DNA from: Pseudobdellovibrionaceae bacterium
Lineage (GTDB): Bacteria; Bdellovibrionota; Bdellovibrionia; Bdellovibrionales; UBA1609
Direction of reading: 5' to 3'
Length of the DNA stretch: 64,000 nt
Assembly: GCA_947444305.1 (NCBI GenBank)
Contig: CANEZP010000008.1
Coordinates: 22,682-86,681, forward strand
Position numbers and translations under genes: made by a program. This document shows positions 16,080 to 24,793 of the stretch, piece after piece. The first letter of the stretch is position 1. The number at the start of each line of letters is the position of its first letter. The notes beneath the pieces are model-generated. The model had not been told where the DNA came from. It searched no databases and saw only the letters and a list, made by a program, of their open reading frames with translations.

Positions 16080-17077
16080 GGCAACGTTCGCCGTTCGGTG
16101 GACGAGCCCTTCGATGAGCGGACTTCCGTCACGAGTTCTTCACCGGCGGCCGAAGTACGTAGGCCGTAAGAATCGGCGGCGCCGCCGTCATTGCGAAATT
16201 TAATTTGCGGAACTTGAATACCGGATTTTTCGAGCGACGCACGTGCCGCGAAGAGCCGGTCTAACAAACCGACGTCGGTGATGAGATCGACAACTTCTAG
16301 CTGCGGATCGGGCCACGCTTTCAAAAATTCTTCGGCCAGATCTTGCTCGCCGTGCGCGACGATCCACGAGCCGAGCGCGGCCTCAATTTCACTAACGAGG
16401 CTCATCTGGTCGGGTTTTAAATTCAACTTCACTTTCACGTACGGAACTTGCGCGCGGTAGCCGACTTCGATTTCGCGACCGGCGATGATCGCTTCCACTT
16501 TTTCGGCGACTTCGCTTTCGGGCACGCCGAGACAGGTCCAACGCACCCACTTCGCGCCGCCTTCTTTCGCGGCTTTCAAACGCGGGATGACTTCTTCTTC
16601 GAAGATGGCCGCGAGTTCACGCGGCGGGCCGGGCAAAACGAAGTATTGTTGCACGCCCAACGTTTGCTTGAAGCCCAGCGCGGTGCCCGCGCTGTTGTTG
16701 AGCTTCTCGGCCCCGCGGGGAAAGTGGCATTGCCATCGGTGGGCCTCGCGCAAAGTGAGCGCACGCTTTTCGTAAAGCGCTTTGAGGTCGGTCCAAACCT
16801 GATTGTCAAAATCGAGCGGTACGCCCGTGTGGATGGCCATGCAATCGCGGGTAATGTCGTCGGAAGTCGGGCCCAAGCCGCCCGTGACGAAAACCAACGG
16901 TGCCTTCGCGAAGGCGAGGGCTTGCGCGATCTCTTGTCGTTGGTCTCGGACGGATAAGTGGGTCAAGACCCGTACGCCGACCCGTTCGAGACGCGTGGAC
17001 AACCACGAAGCATTTGTGTTCACGACTTCGCCGGAGACAATCTCGGTACCGATGGTAATCAATTGAGCGCTCAACAT
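15977..17077 (-). CDS. cinA: CinA-like protein (MoCF-binding domain, degenerate C-terminal domain)
   Basis: 366 residues. The first 170 form the MoaB/Mog-type domain of CinA: LITIGTEIVSGEVVNTN, LVFVTGGLGPTSDDITRD, and VLPGPPRELAAIFEEEV. In full CinA proteins the C-terminal PncC domain starts with an ESCTGG nicotinamide mononucleotide deamidase motif. Here the matching region (from about 255) has no such motif, although the end (GKRSAAEWAIWTAL) still looks PncC-like. The protein therefore probably keeps ADP-ribose pyrophosphatase-type function at most, without NMN deamidase activity. Confidence 0.8.
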   Translation of the reverse strand: MLSAQLITIGTEIVSGEVVNTNASWLSTRLERVGVRVLTHLSVRDQRQEIAQALAFAKAPLVFVTGGLGPTSDDITRDCMAIHTGVPLDFDNQVWTDLKALYEKRALTLREAHRWQCHFPRGAEKLNNSAGTALGFKQTLGVQQYFVLPGPPRELAAIFEEEVIPRLKAAKEGGAKWVRWTCLGVPESEVAEKVEAIIAGREIEVGYRAQVPYVKVKLNLKPDQMSLVSEIEAALGSWIVAHGEQDLAEEFLKAWPDPQLEVVDLITDVGLLDRLFAARASLEKSGIQVPQIKFRNDGGAADSYGLRTSAAGEELVTEVRSSKGSSTERRTLPYKLPLNSERGKRSAAEWAIWTALCAVRARDSQP

Positions 17078-17106
17078 ACCCGGATATTTATGGCATAAAC
17101 TCTGTC
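17071..17106 (+). promoter_or_regulatory. Promoter of the AarF/UbiB gene, near-leaderless
   Basis: TCAACA (17071-17076), 17 bp, extended -10 TGG-CATAAA (CATAAA 17094-17099), then 7 nt and ATG 17107. No Shine-Dalgarno sequence is seen. Confidence 0.4.
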
Positions 17107-18432
17107 ATGCCGCAAAAGAAAGACAAGCTTAAGGACATCCGTACCAATCTTCTGACCCGGGGCTTTGCCTTGGCCAAGGCCGGCATTCGTGCCGGAGGCT
17201 TGGGGATGAGTGGATTCAAAGGTAACGCCGACCCGAATTCGCCCGCCTGGCTGGGCAAGGTTGAATACCTAATCAAGGAACTCGGTCAGCTCAAAGGCTC
17301 CGCGATGAAAGTGGGCCAAACGCTTTCCATGTACGGCGAGCACCTTCTGCCTAAAGAAGTGAACGACCTACTCAAGACCCTACAGTCGGACTCACCCGCG
17401 CTCGAGTGGGCGGCGATTCGTAAAGTTTTGGTCGCGGAGCTCGGCGAACAAATGATCGGTGAACTCGAGTTCGATGAAGAAGCGTTAGCCTGCGCCAGCA
17501 TCGGCCAAGTCCATAAAGCGCGCATCAAAGACACCGGCCAGGTGCTCGCGATTAAGATTCAGTATCCCGGCGTCGACGCCGCGGTCGAAACCGATCTCAA
17601 ACTTTTGAAGTTTATCTTAACATTGACCGACATGGTTCCGCGCGGGGCGCGCTTCGACCAAGTCTTCAATGAAATCCGCGAAATGTTCCACCAAGAAGTG
17701 AACTACGAACTCGAAAGAAACTTCGGCGAACGGTTCCACGAACTGCTGGCCGACGATCCCCGCTACGTGATTCCGAAGTCGTTTCCCCGCTATTGCACAC
17801 GTAAAATCATGGCGATGGAATTTGTCGAGGGCGTGCGCGCCGATCACCCCAGCGTCCAAGAATTGCCGCTCGAACGCCGCAATCGTTTAGGCCTGTCGTT
17901 TCTCGATCTTTACTTGCGCGAGTTGATGGATTTCAAACTCATGCAAACCGATCCGCACTTGGGCAATTACCTGGTGCAAGTGGATCCGAACGGCGACAAA
18001 GACCGGCTCGTCTTGCTTGATTTCGGTGCCGCGCGCGGCGTGCCCGACGAATTCTTGAAAAGCTATTTGCTGTTGATGGAAGGCGGTTTCAACCGCGATC
18101 CCCGTTTGATTGAAAAAGGTGGCCGCCAACTCGGACTGTTGCAGCCCGATGACCCGATGGCTTTGGTCGACGACTACATCAAAATCTGTAATCTGATCAC
18201 CGAACCGTTCCACGGCTCGTACGATTGGGGCAACAGTGATTTACCGAAGCGCACGGCCGTGGCCGTCACGCACATCGCGGGCTCGTACAAACTTCGCGCG
18301 CCACCGCGCGAGCTTGTCTTTCTCGACCGTAAACTCGGCGGCGTCTTTATTTTCTTGAGCGTATTGAAATGCGTTTTAGACGCGCGGCCGAGTGCCCTCG
18401 CCGCGCTCGCGAGCTACGGGCCTAAGACTTAA
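17107..18432 (+). CDS. AarF/UbiB/ABC1 family atypical kinase
   Basis: 441 residues. Family marks are all present: the KxGQ motif in KGSAMKVGQTLSMYG, the Ala-rich nucleotide loop ACASIGQVHKARI, the lysine AIKIQYPGV, the catalytic loop LMQTDPHLGNYLV, and metal-binding LLDFGAARGV. UbiB-type proteins support ubiquinone biosynthesis and lipid homeostasis. No C-terminal membrane helices are evident. Convergent with the acyl-CoA dehydrogenase gene with an 11-bp overlap. Confidence 0.9.
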   Translation: MPQKKDKLKDIRTNLLTRGFALAKAGIRAGGLGMSGFKGNADPNSPAWLGKVEYLIKELGQLKGSAMKVGQTLSMYGEHLLPKEVNDLLKTLQSDSPALEWAAIRKVLVAELGEQMIGELEFDEEALACASIGQVHKARIKDTGQVLAIKIQYPGVDAAVETDLKLLKFILTLTDMVPRGARFDQVFNEIREMFHQEVNYELERNFGERFHELLADDPRYVIPKSFPRYCTRKIMAMEFVEGVRADHPSVQELPLERRNRLGLSFLDLYLRELMDFKLMQTDPHLGNYLVQVDPNGDKDRLVLLDFGAARGVPDEFLKSYLLLMEGGFNRDPRLIEKGGRQLGLLQPDDPMALVDDYIKICNLITEPFHGSYDWGNSDLPKRTAVAVTHIAGSYKLRAPPRELVFLDRKLGGVFIFLSVLKCVLDARPSALAALASYGPKT

Positions 18433-19630
18433 AACCATTCTTACATAGATCGCGCGTCATGTTTTTTTGATGCGCTTCTAAAGTTCCGCCGCCGATCTCC
18501 AACAGCTTGGCGTCGCGCCACAAACGTTCGACAACGTATTCACCGACGTAACCGTAGCCACCCAAAGTTTGGATGGCGCGGTCGGCGATGTTTTTGCCCG
18601 CGGTCGACGCGAACAATTTTGCGCCGTCGGAATCGAGGCGATGACTATCGCTATGCCCGCCGCCCATTTGGCGCGCGGTCTCGTACGTGTAGGTCTTGGC
18701 CGCGCGGTATTCGGCGTAAGAATCCGCGATCATCTTCTGCACTTGGCCGAATTGCGAAAGCGGTTGGCCGAAGGCTTCACGCTCTTGCGCGTACTTCGTC
18801 ATGATTTCGATCGAGCGGCGGGCGATACCTAAGCTCATCGCGGCTAAGGTCAGCCGTTCGATCTCGAGGTTACGCATCATGTGAATCATCGAATCACCCT
18901 CGGTGCCGACGAGATTGGCCGCGGGCACTTTGCAATCCTGAAACACGAGCTCGGCCGTGTTCGAGGCGCGCATACCTAACTTGTCTTTAATTTTTTGGCC
19001 GACCGAATAACCGGCGAAACCTTTTTCGACGATGAAGGTCGAAACTTGTTTACGCCCGTTCTTTTCGCCGGTGACGGCGTAAACCAAAACGCAATCGCCG
19101 GGCGTGCCTTTGTCATCGATGGTCCCGTTGGTGATCCACATCTTGCGGCCGTTAAGAATGTAATCGCCGCCGCTTTTTACGGCCGTGGTCTTCATGCCGA
19201 GAACATCGGTGCCGACGTGTGGCTCAGACATGGCCATAGATCCGATCCAATCGCCGCTCGATAACTTCGGCAGCCAGCGTTTTTTCTGCTCATCGTTGCA
19301 ATTGCTTGCGATGTTGTTCGCGCACAACATCGAATGCGCCAGGTAAGCTAAACAAAATCCGGGATCACTCGCGGAAATTTCTTCGTGCGCGATGACGGCC
19401 GCGACCGTATCCATGCCCGACCCGCCGAATTCGTCGCCGACGGTGATGCCGAGTAAACCCAATTCGCCCAATCGTTTAAACAAAGGAACGTTGAAGCGCT
19501 CATTGCGATCGAACTCCGCCGCTTGCGGTTCGACTTCGCTTTGTACAAACTCGCGAACGGTTTGCCGAAGCATCGCGTGTTCTTCGGTGGGATTAAAAAG
19601 ATCGAACTTTTGCCACTCGGCCTGGGCCAT
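18422..19630 (-). CDS. Acyl-CoA dehydrogenase, isovaleryl-CoA dehydrogenase-like
   Basis: 402 residues from ATG 19630, chosen for its GAGGAG ribosome-binding site; the longer frame adds 41 unlikely residues. FAD/substrate regions: MAMSEPHVGTDVLGMKT, GRKMWITNGT, YAQEREAFGQPLSQFG, QTLGGYGYVGEYVVERLWRDAK. The catalytic Glu of most acyl-CoA dehydrogenases (EGT near the C-terminus) is Gly here (IGGGT), while NLEIERLTLAA carries the Glu at the position used by isovaleryl- and long-chain acyl-CoA dehydrogenases. That places it in the IVD-like branch, acting in branched-chain or long acyl-CoA oxidation. Confidence 0.9.
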   Translation of the reverse strand: MAQAEWQKFDLFNPTEEHAMLRQTVREFVQSEVEPQAAEFDRNERFNVPLFKRLGELGLLGITVGDEFGGSGMDTVAAVIAHEEISASDPGFCLAYLAHSMLCANNIASNCNDEQKKRWLPKLSSGDWIGSMAMSEPHVGTDVLGMKTTAVKSGGDYILNGRKMWITNGTIDDKGTPGDCVLVYAVTGEKNGRKQVSTFIVEKGFAGYSVGQKIKDKLGMRASNTAELVFQDCKVPAANLVGTEGDSMIHMMRNLEIERLTLAAMSLGIARRSIEIMTKYAQEREAFGQPLSQFGQVQKMIADSYAEYRAAKTYTYETARQMGGGHSDSHRLDSDGAKLFASTAGKNIADRAIQTLGGYGYVGEYVVERLWRDAKLLEIGGGTLEAHQKNMTRDLCKNGFKS

Positions 19631-19821
19631 GGGATTACTCCTCGGAGTCGGATTGAAGAAAAGAAAATATCCCAAGCCGGTCTGCTGCGCAGCGCATGGC
19701 GCGTAATGCTCCGACCCAAGTCCAGGGTTCCATGTTGGAACCATTTGGCCCAACGCTTGCTACACAGTCTTTGTAAGATTCATTGGTGCGGAAGTTAATC
19801 CCGCTTACCCGGAGGTATGTG

Positions 19822-20109
19822 ATGTTGGACCCTAATATCGTTTTTCAAGGGATTGAATGCCCTAAGTTGCGCCAGCAAATGAAAAACCTTGTGGAGGATC
19901 TTACGCAGCTCTGCCCCTCGGACTCTTGCGTAAGTGCTACCTTCAAGCAAATTCCGGATCGGTTCTTAGCTGATATCAAAATCGCTTCCGAATCCGTGTT
20001 TATGCAAGCAAGGGATCAGGCGACCGTAATTACGGACGTGCTTGACCACGTCAAATCAAGCTTGATGGGCCAGATTGAGGACTGGCGAAATCACAGATTT
20101 GCGCTTTAG
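19822..20109 (+). CDS. Small cytoplasmic protein, possibly ribosome-hibernation (RaiA/HPF)-like
   Basis: 95 residues from ATG 19822, preceded by GGAGG with 7-nt spacing. MLDPNIVFQGIECPKLRQQMKN opens the sequence, then a Cys pair (LCPSDSC) and a strand-helix layout (FKQIPDRFLADIKIASESVFMQARDQATVITDVLDHVKSSLMGQIEDW) reminiscent of the beta-alpha-beta fold of ribosome-associated protein Y. The similarity is weak, so the function is a guess. A bidirectional terminator follows. Confidence 0.6.
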   Translation: MLDPNIVFQGIECPKLRQQMKNLVEDLTQLCPSDSCVSATFKQIPDRFLADIKIASESVFMQARDQATVITDVLDHVKSSLMGQIEDWRNHRFAL

Positions 20110-20282
20110 GGTCTAAGTCCCCGTCCAATGTTAAAAGGCGGCACATAGGTTGTGTCGCCTTTTTTATTTCCGAGCGCGCTCAACATCTCTTTCAAAATAT
20201 AAGCGGCCTTCGTCATGCGGGGATCGAATTGGACGTTCGGGGATTTCAAATCGTGTTCCAGAACTTTCTTTTTTTGCGTCAT
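20106..20282 (-). CDS. 58-residue hypothetical protein
   Basis: ATG 20282 has a good RBS (GAGGT, 6 nt spacing); the longer frame upstream to 20423 has none. The product begins MTQKKKVLEHDLKSPNVQF and continues DPRMTKAAYILKEMLSALG, then ends NIGRGLRP. Basic, no signal or membrane segment. The last third of the gene overlaps the bidirectional terminator hairpin (it encodes KKGDTTYVPPF), and its stop overlaps the stop of the convergent gene by 4 bp. It lies just upstream of the nrdJ stop region. Function unknown. Confidence 0.55.
   Translation of the reverse strand: MTQKKKVLEHDLKSPNVQFDPRMTKAAYILKEMLSALGNKKGDTTYVPPFNIGRGLRP
20133..20166. terminator. Bidirectional Rho-independent terminator
   Basis: AAAAGGCGGCACA, loop, TGTGTCGCCTTTTTT: a GC-rich stem with a run of A before and a run of T after. 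It would stop transcription from the 95-aa gene on plus. On minus it falls inside the 3' part of the 58-aa gene. Confidence 0.8.
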
Positions 20283-20429
20283 GAAGTACCTCGTGGAGAC
20301 CGGGCCGTTCCGGATTCCGTTGGTATTTACAAAACGCGTTCCAGGACCTAGCCTGGTAGCTAACCGCCGTATGAAATTACCTGATGAGAAAACGTTCCGA
20401 AAAACCCCGGGCACCGGGGGCATTCTGCC

Positions 20430-22550
20430 TTAGCATTCCGCGCAGAGCGGCTGCAACGCCTTGCTTCCGTCGCGGTAAATGGCGACCGCCTTCAAGCCCA
20501 AACGCCAGCCCTCCAGGAAAATATTTTGTACATCTTCGACGGTAGCGGTCGCCGGCAAGTTCACGGTTTTCGAAATGGCGCCGCTCAAGAAAGGTTGGGC
20601 CGCGGCCATGATGCGCAAATGGCCTTCGACCGAAATCCGTCGCTCGGGTTTGCCGGTGGGCGGAACCGCGCAGTCGAACACGGCTTCGTGTTCCGCCTTC
20701 AAGCCCGGTGCGCCGGCGACGGTCCCGTGTTGTTCGACATGCTTTACGATTTCGGCGATCGCCGCCGCGTCGTAACCGAGCGTGGTTAAACCTTGGGTGA
20801 CCGATTGATTCACCAAACGGAGTTCGCCGCCGCCCGCGAGCGTTTTTCTTTTCACCAAAGCAAAATCCGGTTCGATGCCGAGCGTGTCGCAGTCCATGAG
20901 CAAACCGATCGTGCCCGTCGGCGCGAGCAAAGTTACTTGCGCGTTTCGCAATCCGGTTTTGCCCGCAAGTGTTCGCGCGTGCGCGAACGCCTGTTGTATC
21001 CAAGGTGAATCTATTTTCTTCGCGGCGGCGTTGTGCAGATCTAAAACTTTCAGCGCGGCGGCGCGATTCTCACTCCAGCCTTTGAATGCTCCGTGCTCTT
21101 GCGCCATCTCGGCCGAGGCCATCAGACTTAAACCGTGCATCGCGGCCGTTACTTTCGCGGTGACCGCGGCGCCTTCTTCGCTATCGTACGGGATTCCCAT
21201 CCGCATCAAGAGTCCTCCGAGGTTGGCGTAACCTAAACCAAGCGGCCGGAAACGGTGCGAAGTTTCGCAGATCGCCGCCGTTGGGTACGAAGCATAGTCG
21301 ACGAGAATTTCTTGCGCGAGCAACATCAACGCGACGGTTTGGCGAAATGCCGGCCAATCGAGATCGTTCGTTTTCGTGTCGAGAAAATTTACCAAGTTGA
21401 GCGAAGACAAATTGCACGCAGAGTTATCGAGGAACATGTACTCACTGCAAGGATTGCTCGAACGGATCGGGCCGCTGACCGGGCACGTGTGCCATTTTTG
21501 AATCACGTCGTGATATTGAATACCGGGATCGGCACACTCCCACGCCGCACGCGCCATTTCACGAAAGACATCCTTGGCCGGCATATCCTTGATGACTTTG
21601 TTGCCTTTGCGCGCACGCAGTTCCCAACTTCCGCCTTCGGTGGCCTTTTTCAGGAAGTCATCGGTGACGCGCACCGAATTGTTCGAGTTTTGTCCCGAGA
21701 CCGTGCGGAACGCTTCGCCGTCCATGCCGCCGCCGTAACCGTTGGCCAACAGCACGCGGGCTTTTCTTTCCTCGAGCATTTTCCAGCGGATGAATTCGAG
21801 GATCTCCGGGTGATCGGCGTCGACGACGACCATCTTCGCCGCACGCCTGGTCGTGCCGCCCGATTTGATGGCGCCCGCGGCTTTGTCAAAGATTTCAAGG
21901 TAGCTAATCAGCCCGGTCGTTTCGCCGCCACCCTCGAGAGTTTCGCCCCGGCCGCGTAAGGTCGAAAAGTTCGTACCCGTTCCCGAGCCATATTTAAATA
22001 GTTTAGCTTCGGCTTTGAGCAGATCGAAGATGCCCAGCAAATCGTCTTTGATATCTTGAATGAAACAAGCGCTCGCCTGCGGTTGCACGAAGGCGTTAGT
22101 TTGCAAAACGGCTTTGCCCGTCTTCACGTCGGCCACGTAATTTTCGCCGGTGCCCATGACTCCGTATTGCGCAAAGATCCCGACGTTAAAGTACACCGGC
22201 GAATTGAAAGAGGCTTTTTGCGTAAGGAGGATGTGGGTGATTTCGTCCTCAAGAATCTGCGCCTCATCTTCGGTCTTCAATAATCCCTGCGCCTGGCCGG
22301 CCTGGCGAATGGTGCGCACCACGCGGTGAATGAGTTGCTTCACGCTTTGCTCGGCCGGGGCATCCTGGCTGACGCCGCGGCGGCGAAAGTATTTGGTCGC
22401 GGCAATCTCAACCGCCGTCGCCGACCAGTGCGCAGGTGCCTCAACCGGCTTGTCGAACGAATTGACCTGAACCGTGATCCACTTCACCTGATCGTAGGGA
22501 GTCTGCCCCTGGCTTGCGTAACCGGCGGTGAAATGTCTTTTGATCTTCAT
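20430..22550 (-). CDS. nrdJ: Adenosylcobalamin-dependent ribonucleotide reductase (class II)
   Basis: 706 residues, at the short end for NrdJ. Signatures: KASFNSPVYFNVG, ASACFIQDIKDDL, LFKYGSGTGTNFSTLR, GGTTRRAAKMVVVDADHPE, NPCSEYMFLDNSACNLSSLNL (with the active-site N.C.E radical residues), and APTGTIGLLMDCDT. There is no N-terminal ATP cone, so dATP activity control is probably absent. The chain ends SKALQPLCAEC, placing a CxxC at the extreme C-terminus where these enzymes keep their redox cysteines. It reduces ribonucleotides to deoxyribonucleotides using B12 and needs no oxygen. RBS GGGAG is seen. No cobalamin riboswitch is visible upstream. Confidence 0.93.
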   Translation of the reverse strand: MKIKRHFTAGYASQGQTPYDQVKWITVQVNSFDKPVEAPAHWSATAVEIAATKYFRRRGVSQDAPAEQSVKQLIHRVVRTIRQAGQAQGLLKTEDEAQILEDEITHILLTQKASFNSPVYFNVGIFAQYGVMGTGENYVADVKTGKAVLQTNAFVQPQASACFIQDIKDDLLGIFDLLKAEAKLFKYGSGTGTNFSTLRGRGETLEGGGETTGLISYLEIFDKAAGAIKSGGTTRRAAKMVVVDADHPEILEFIRWKMLEERKARVLLANGYGGGMDGEAFRTVSGQNSNNSVRVTDDFLKKATEGGSWELRARKGNKVIKDMPAKDVFREMARAAWECADPGIQYHDVIQKWHTCPVSGPIRSSNPCSEYMFLDNSACNLSSLNLVNFLDTKTNDLDWPAFRQTVALMLLAQEILVDYASYPTAAICETSHRFRPLGLGYANLGGLLMRMGIPYDSEEGAAVTAKVTAAMHGLSLMASAEMAQEHGAFKGWSENRAAALKVLDLHNAAAKKIDSPWIQQAFAHARTLAGKTGLRNAQVTLLAPTGTIGLLMDCDTLGIEPDFALVKRKTLAGGGELRLVNQSVTQGLTTLGYDAAAIAEIVKHVEQHGTVAGAPGLKAEHEAVFDCAVPPTGKPERRISVEGHLRIMAAAQPFLSGAISKTVNLPATATVEDVQNIFLEGWRLGLKAVAIYRDGSKALQPLCAEC

Positions 22551-22621
22551 GGCGTAATTCTCCCATAATGCTGCGCGAAAGTAATAGCTCTAACCCCGGC
22601 GTGAACCTAAATTTGAGTCAC

Positions 22622-23830
22622 ATGACTCCAAAATCCGTTCCGATGCCCATTTACATGGATCATAACGCCACGACGCCGGTTGATCCACGCGTCTCGCAAG
22701 CGATGGCGCCTTTTTTAGCCGAGCAGTTCGGCAACGCTTCCTCATCCTCACACGCCTTCGGTTGGCAAGCGCAGGCCGCGGTCAAAAAAGCGCGCGAACA
22801 AGTTGCGGCCTTGTTGAGTTGCCGCGCGGCCGACGTGATCTGGACTTCGGGCGCAACCGAAAGCAACAACTTGGCCTTGCTCGGCGTAGTGCGTGCGTTC
22901 TGCTCGCCCGCCGTTCGTGGTGGTGAAAAACCGCACATCATCACGCAAGTGACCGAACACAAAGCCGTGCTCGAAGTGCTCGACGCGGCTCTGGAATGGG
23001 GCGCCGAGGTCACCGTCTTGGGCGTCGACCAAGAAGGGCTCATTTCTCTAGCGGAGCTCGAAAAAGCCTTTCGTCCTTCGACGGTCATGGTCTCGATTAT
23101 GATGGCGAACAACGAAATCGGCGCGGTTCAACCCGTGGCCGAGATCGGCGAGATGTGCAATAAGCGCGGCGTGATCTTCCATACCGATGCCGCGCAGAGT
23201 GCGTGCAAGTATGCCTTCAACTTGCAGAGTTTGAAGATCGACATGCTTTCCCTGTCCGGCCACAAAGTCTACGCGCCGAAGGGCGTGGGCGCATTGATCG
23301 TGCGCAAGATTAATCGCGAATTTACTCTTAAACCGATTTTATTTGGTGGCGAGCAGGAGCAGCGCTTGCGTCCCGGCACCTTGAACGTTCCCGGAATCGT
23401 CGGCTTCGGCGAGGCCTGCGCCGTCGCCGCGCTCGACATCAAAGAAGAGTGCAAGCGCTTGCACGCTTACCAAAAACAGATTCTCGACGCCGTGGCCGCC
23501 TTCCCGCGCGTGAAAATCAACGGGCCGTTAAAGAATCGCCTGTGCAACAATCTCAGTTTCTCGTTCCCCGACCTTCCGCCCGACGACTTGGTTTTGGGGT
23601 TATCGGGGGTCGCGTATTCCTCCGGCTCGGCCTGCAATTCGTCCAATCCCCGCCCTTCCCACGTGCTGAAAGCCATGGGTTTGGACGACCAACTCGCCCG
23701 CTCGACCCTCCGTTTAGGTTTGGGCCGGTTCACGACGGACGAGGAAGTTTCGGTCGTTATTGATAAGCTAGTGAAAATGCTCGGGAAAGCTTACGGGGCC
23801 AAGGGCACGGCAACGGTTCAGCCTCTTTAA
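22622..23830 (+). CDS. iscS: Cysteine desulfurase (IscS/NifS)
   Basis: 402 residues from ATG 22622. Other ATGs at 22568 and 22643 are possible: the fold starts at IYMDHNATTPVDPRV, and none of the three has a Shine-Dalgarno sequence. PLP-binding lysine in LSGHKVYAPKGVGAL, PLP-contacting IFHTDAAQS, HKAVLE. The active cysteine is in YSSGSACNSSNPRPSHVLKAMG, an extended IscS-type loop. It supplies sulfur for Fe-S clusters and tRNA thiolation. An A-type Fe-S carrier follows 30 bp downstream. Confidence 0.92.
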   Translation: MTPKSVPMPIYMDHNATTPVDPRVSQAMAPFLAEQFGNASSSSHAFGWQAQAAVKKAREQVAALLSCRAADVIWTSGATESNNLALLGVVRAFCSPAVRGGEKPHIITQVTEHKAVLEVLDAALEWGAEVTVLGVDQEGLISLAELEKAFRPSTVMVSIMMANNEIGAVQPVAEIGEMCNKRGVIFHTDAAQSACKYAFNLQSLKIDMLSLSGHKVYAPKGVGALIVRKINREFTLKPILFGGEQEQRLRPGTLNVPGIVGFGEACAVAALDIKEECKRLHAYQKQILDAVAAFPRVKINGPLKNRLCNNLSFSFPDLPPDDLVLGLSGVAYSSGSACNSSNPRPSHVLKAMGLDDQLARSTLRLGLGRFTTDEEVSVVIDKLVKMLGKAYGAKGTATVQPL

Positions 23831-23860
23831 CTTTGGTCGGCGCTATGCTATACCTTAAAC
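23826..23860 (+). promoter_or_regulatory. Promoter of the A-type Fe-S carrier gene, probably leaderless
   Basis: TTTAAC (23826-23831, overlapping the iscS stop), 17 bp, extended -10 TGC-TATACC (TATACC 23849-23854), then exactly 6 nt and ATG. No Shine-Dalgarno sequence. The same TATACC + 6 nt + ATG arrangement occurs at chaA. Confidence 0.45.
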
Positions 23861-24187
23861 ATGATCCAAGTTTCCGAAACCGCCGCTAAAAGAATCATGG
23901 CCCTCAAATCCGAAGACAAAGCCGCCGACGAGTCGTTTTTGCGCGTCTACGTCAAGCGTGGCGGATGCTCGGGCTTCTCTTACAAAATGGATTTCGATAC
24001 CGTCTTTAAAGACGGCGACAAAGTTTTTGAATCCAACGGCGCGAAAGTTGTCGTCGACGGCCAAAGCCTTTTGTATTTGATCGGCATGACCCTCGATTAC
24101 GAAGGCGGCCTGAACGGTAAAGGCTTTATCTTTTCAAACCCGAACGCCAACAAGACTTGCGGTTGCGGCTCTTCCTTCGGCGTCTAG
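23861..24187 (+). CDS. iscA: A-type iron-sulfur carrier protein (IscA/ErpA/SufA)
   Basis: 108 residues, standard length. The three cluster-binding cysteines are present: C36 in RGGCSGFSY, and C100 and C102 in NKTCGCGSSF. N-terminus IQVSETAAKRIMALK is typical. It carries Fe-S clusters between scaffold and targets and sits directly after the cysteine desulfurase gene, which fits. Which of IscA, ErpA or SufA it equals cannot be settled by eye. Confidence 0.92.
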   Translation: MIQVSETAAKRIMALKSEDKAADESFLRVYVKRGGCSGFSYKMDFDTVFKDGDKVFESNGAKVVVDGQSLLYLIGMTLDYEGGLNGKGFIFSNPNANKTCGCGSSFGV

Positions 24188-24193
24188 ATTTTT

Positions 24194-24589
24194 CTAACGA
24201 CCGTAAGATGTGATTAATGTTTTCTCGTCGAAGGTCGTTGCGTGAATACAGTCGACAATCCGACCACCACTCGATGATTTGCAATCGTAACCGGCCGTCG
24301 TCGAAAAATTCACACCCAAAATATATCCGTCCTCGTTCGTGCGTTGCCCAGTCGTCTGGGCAAGATGGCCCATCAACTTGCGATTGTTGCTAAGAGCAGT
24401 ATTAATCACCTTCATATGATTCTGATTCGCGGCCGCCGCACCTTGCACCCGCTGCGTCCGTAACAATTCGCGATATTCATTCGAGTTATAATACTCCGTC
24501 GCCCGCCTCGAGGTCTCATCGTAATCCGCGTGACCGATAAGCGGAACCGCGAGCGCAAGCGAAAGAAAAACGAAAAATTTGGTAAACAT
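24194..24589 (-). CDS. Small secreted protein of unknown function
   Basis: 131 residues from ATG 24589, which has a good RBS (AAAGGGG). The longer frame adds 27 residues with no support. Signal peptide MFTKFFVFLSLALAVPLIGHA. The mature part is helical at first (YDETSRRATEYYNSNEYRELL) and has two cysteines (YDCKSS, VDCIHA) in the second half. No family recognised. It is convergent with iscA and lies downstream of the repeat region. Confidence 0.6.
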   Translation of the reverse strand: MFTKFFVFLSLALAVPLIGHADYDETSRRATEYYNSNEYRELLRTQRVQGAAAANQNHMKVINTALSNNRKLMGHLAQTTGQRTNEDGYILGVNFSTTAGYDCKSSSGGRIVDCIHATTFDEKTLITSYGR

Positions 24590-24687
24590 AAAATCCCCTT
24601 TCCGCAGAGGTATAGCGGCGAAGCGTGGCCAAAGTCCACGCATGCTAACCGGTGGCGCCGCACACCGCACCCGGCGAAGCCGGCTAG

Positions 24688-24778
24688 AAATCCGGCGTGA
24701 AACCGGCTGCGATTCCGGCGTGAAGCCAGCGGCGATTCCGCGTGAAGTCGGCGGCGACTCCGACGGAAAGCCGGACGG
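24688..24778. repeat. Four degenerate 23-bp tandem repeats
   Basis: Units of 23, 23, 22 and 23 bp with consensus near GATTCCGGCGTGAAGCCGGC: 24688-24710, 24711-24733, 24734-24755, 24756-24778. Each unit is partly self-complementary (CCGGC ... GCCGG). They lie between the duplicated region and the secreted-protein gene. Confidence 0.7.
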
Positions 24779-24793
24779 AAGCCGGATGATGGG

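Noticed and set aside
22551..22621. Cobalamin riboswitch before nrdJ
   Set aside because: Expected for a B12-dependent enzyme in some genomes, but the leader is too short and has no B12-box.
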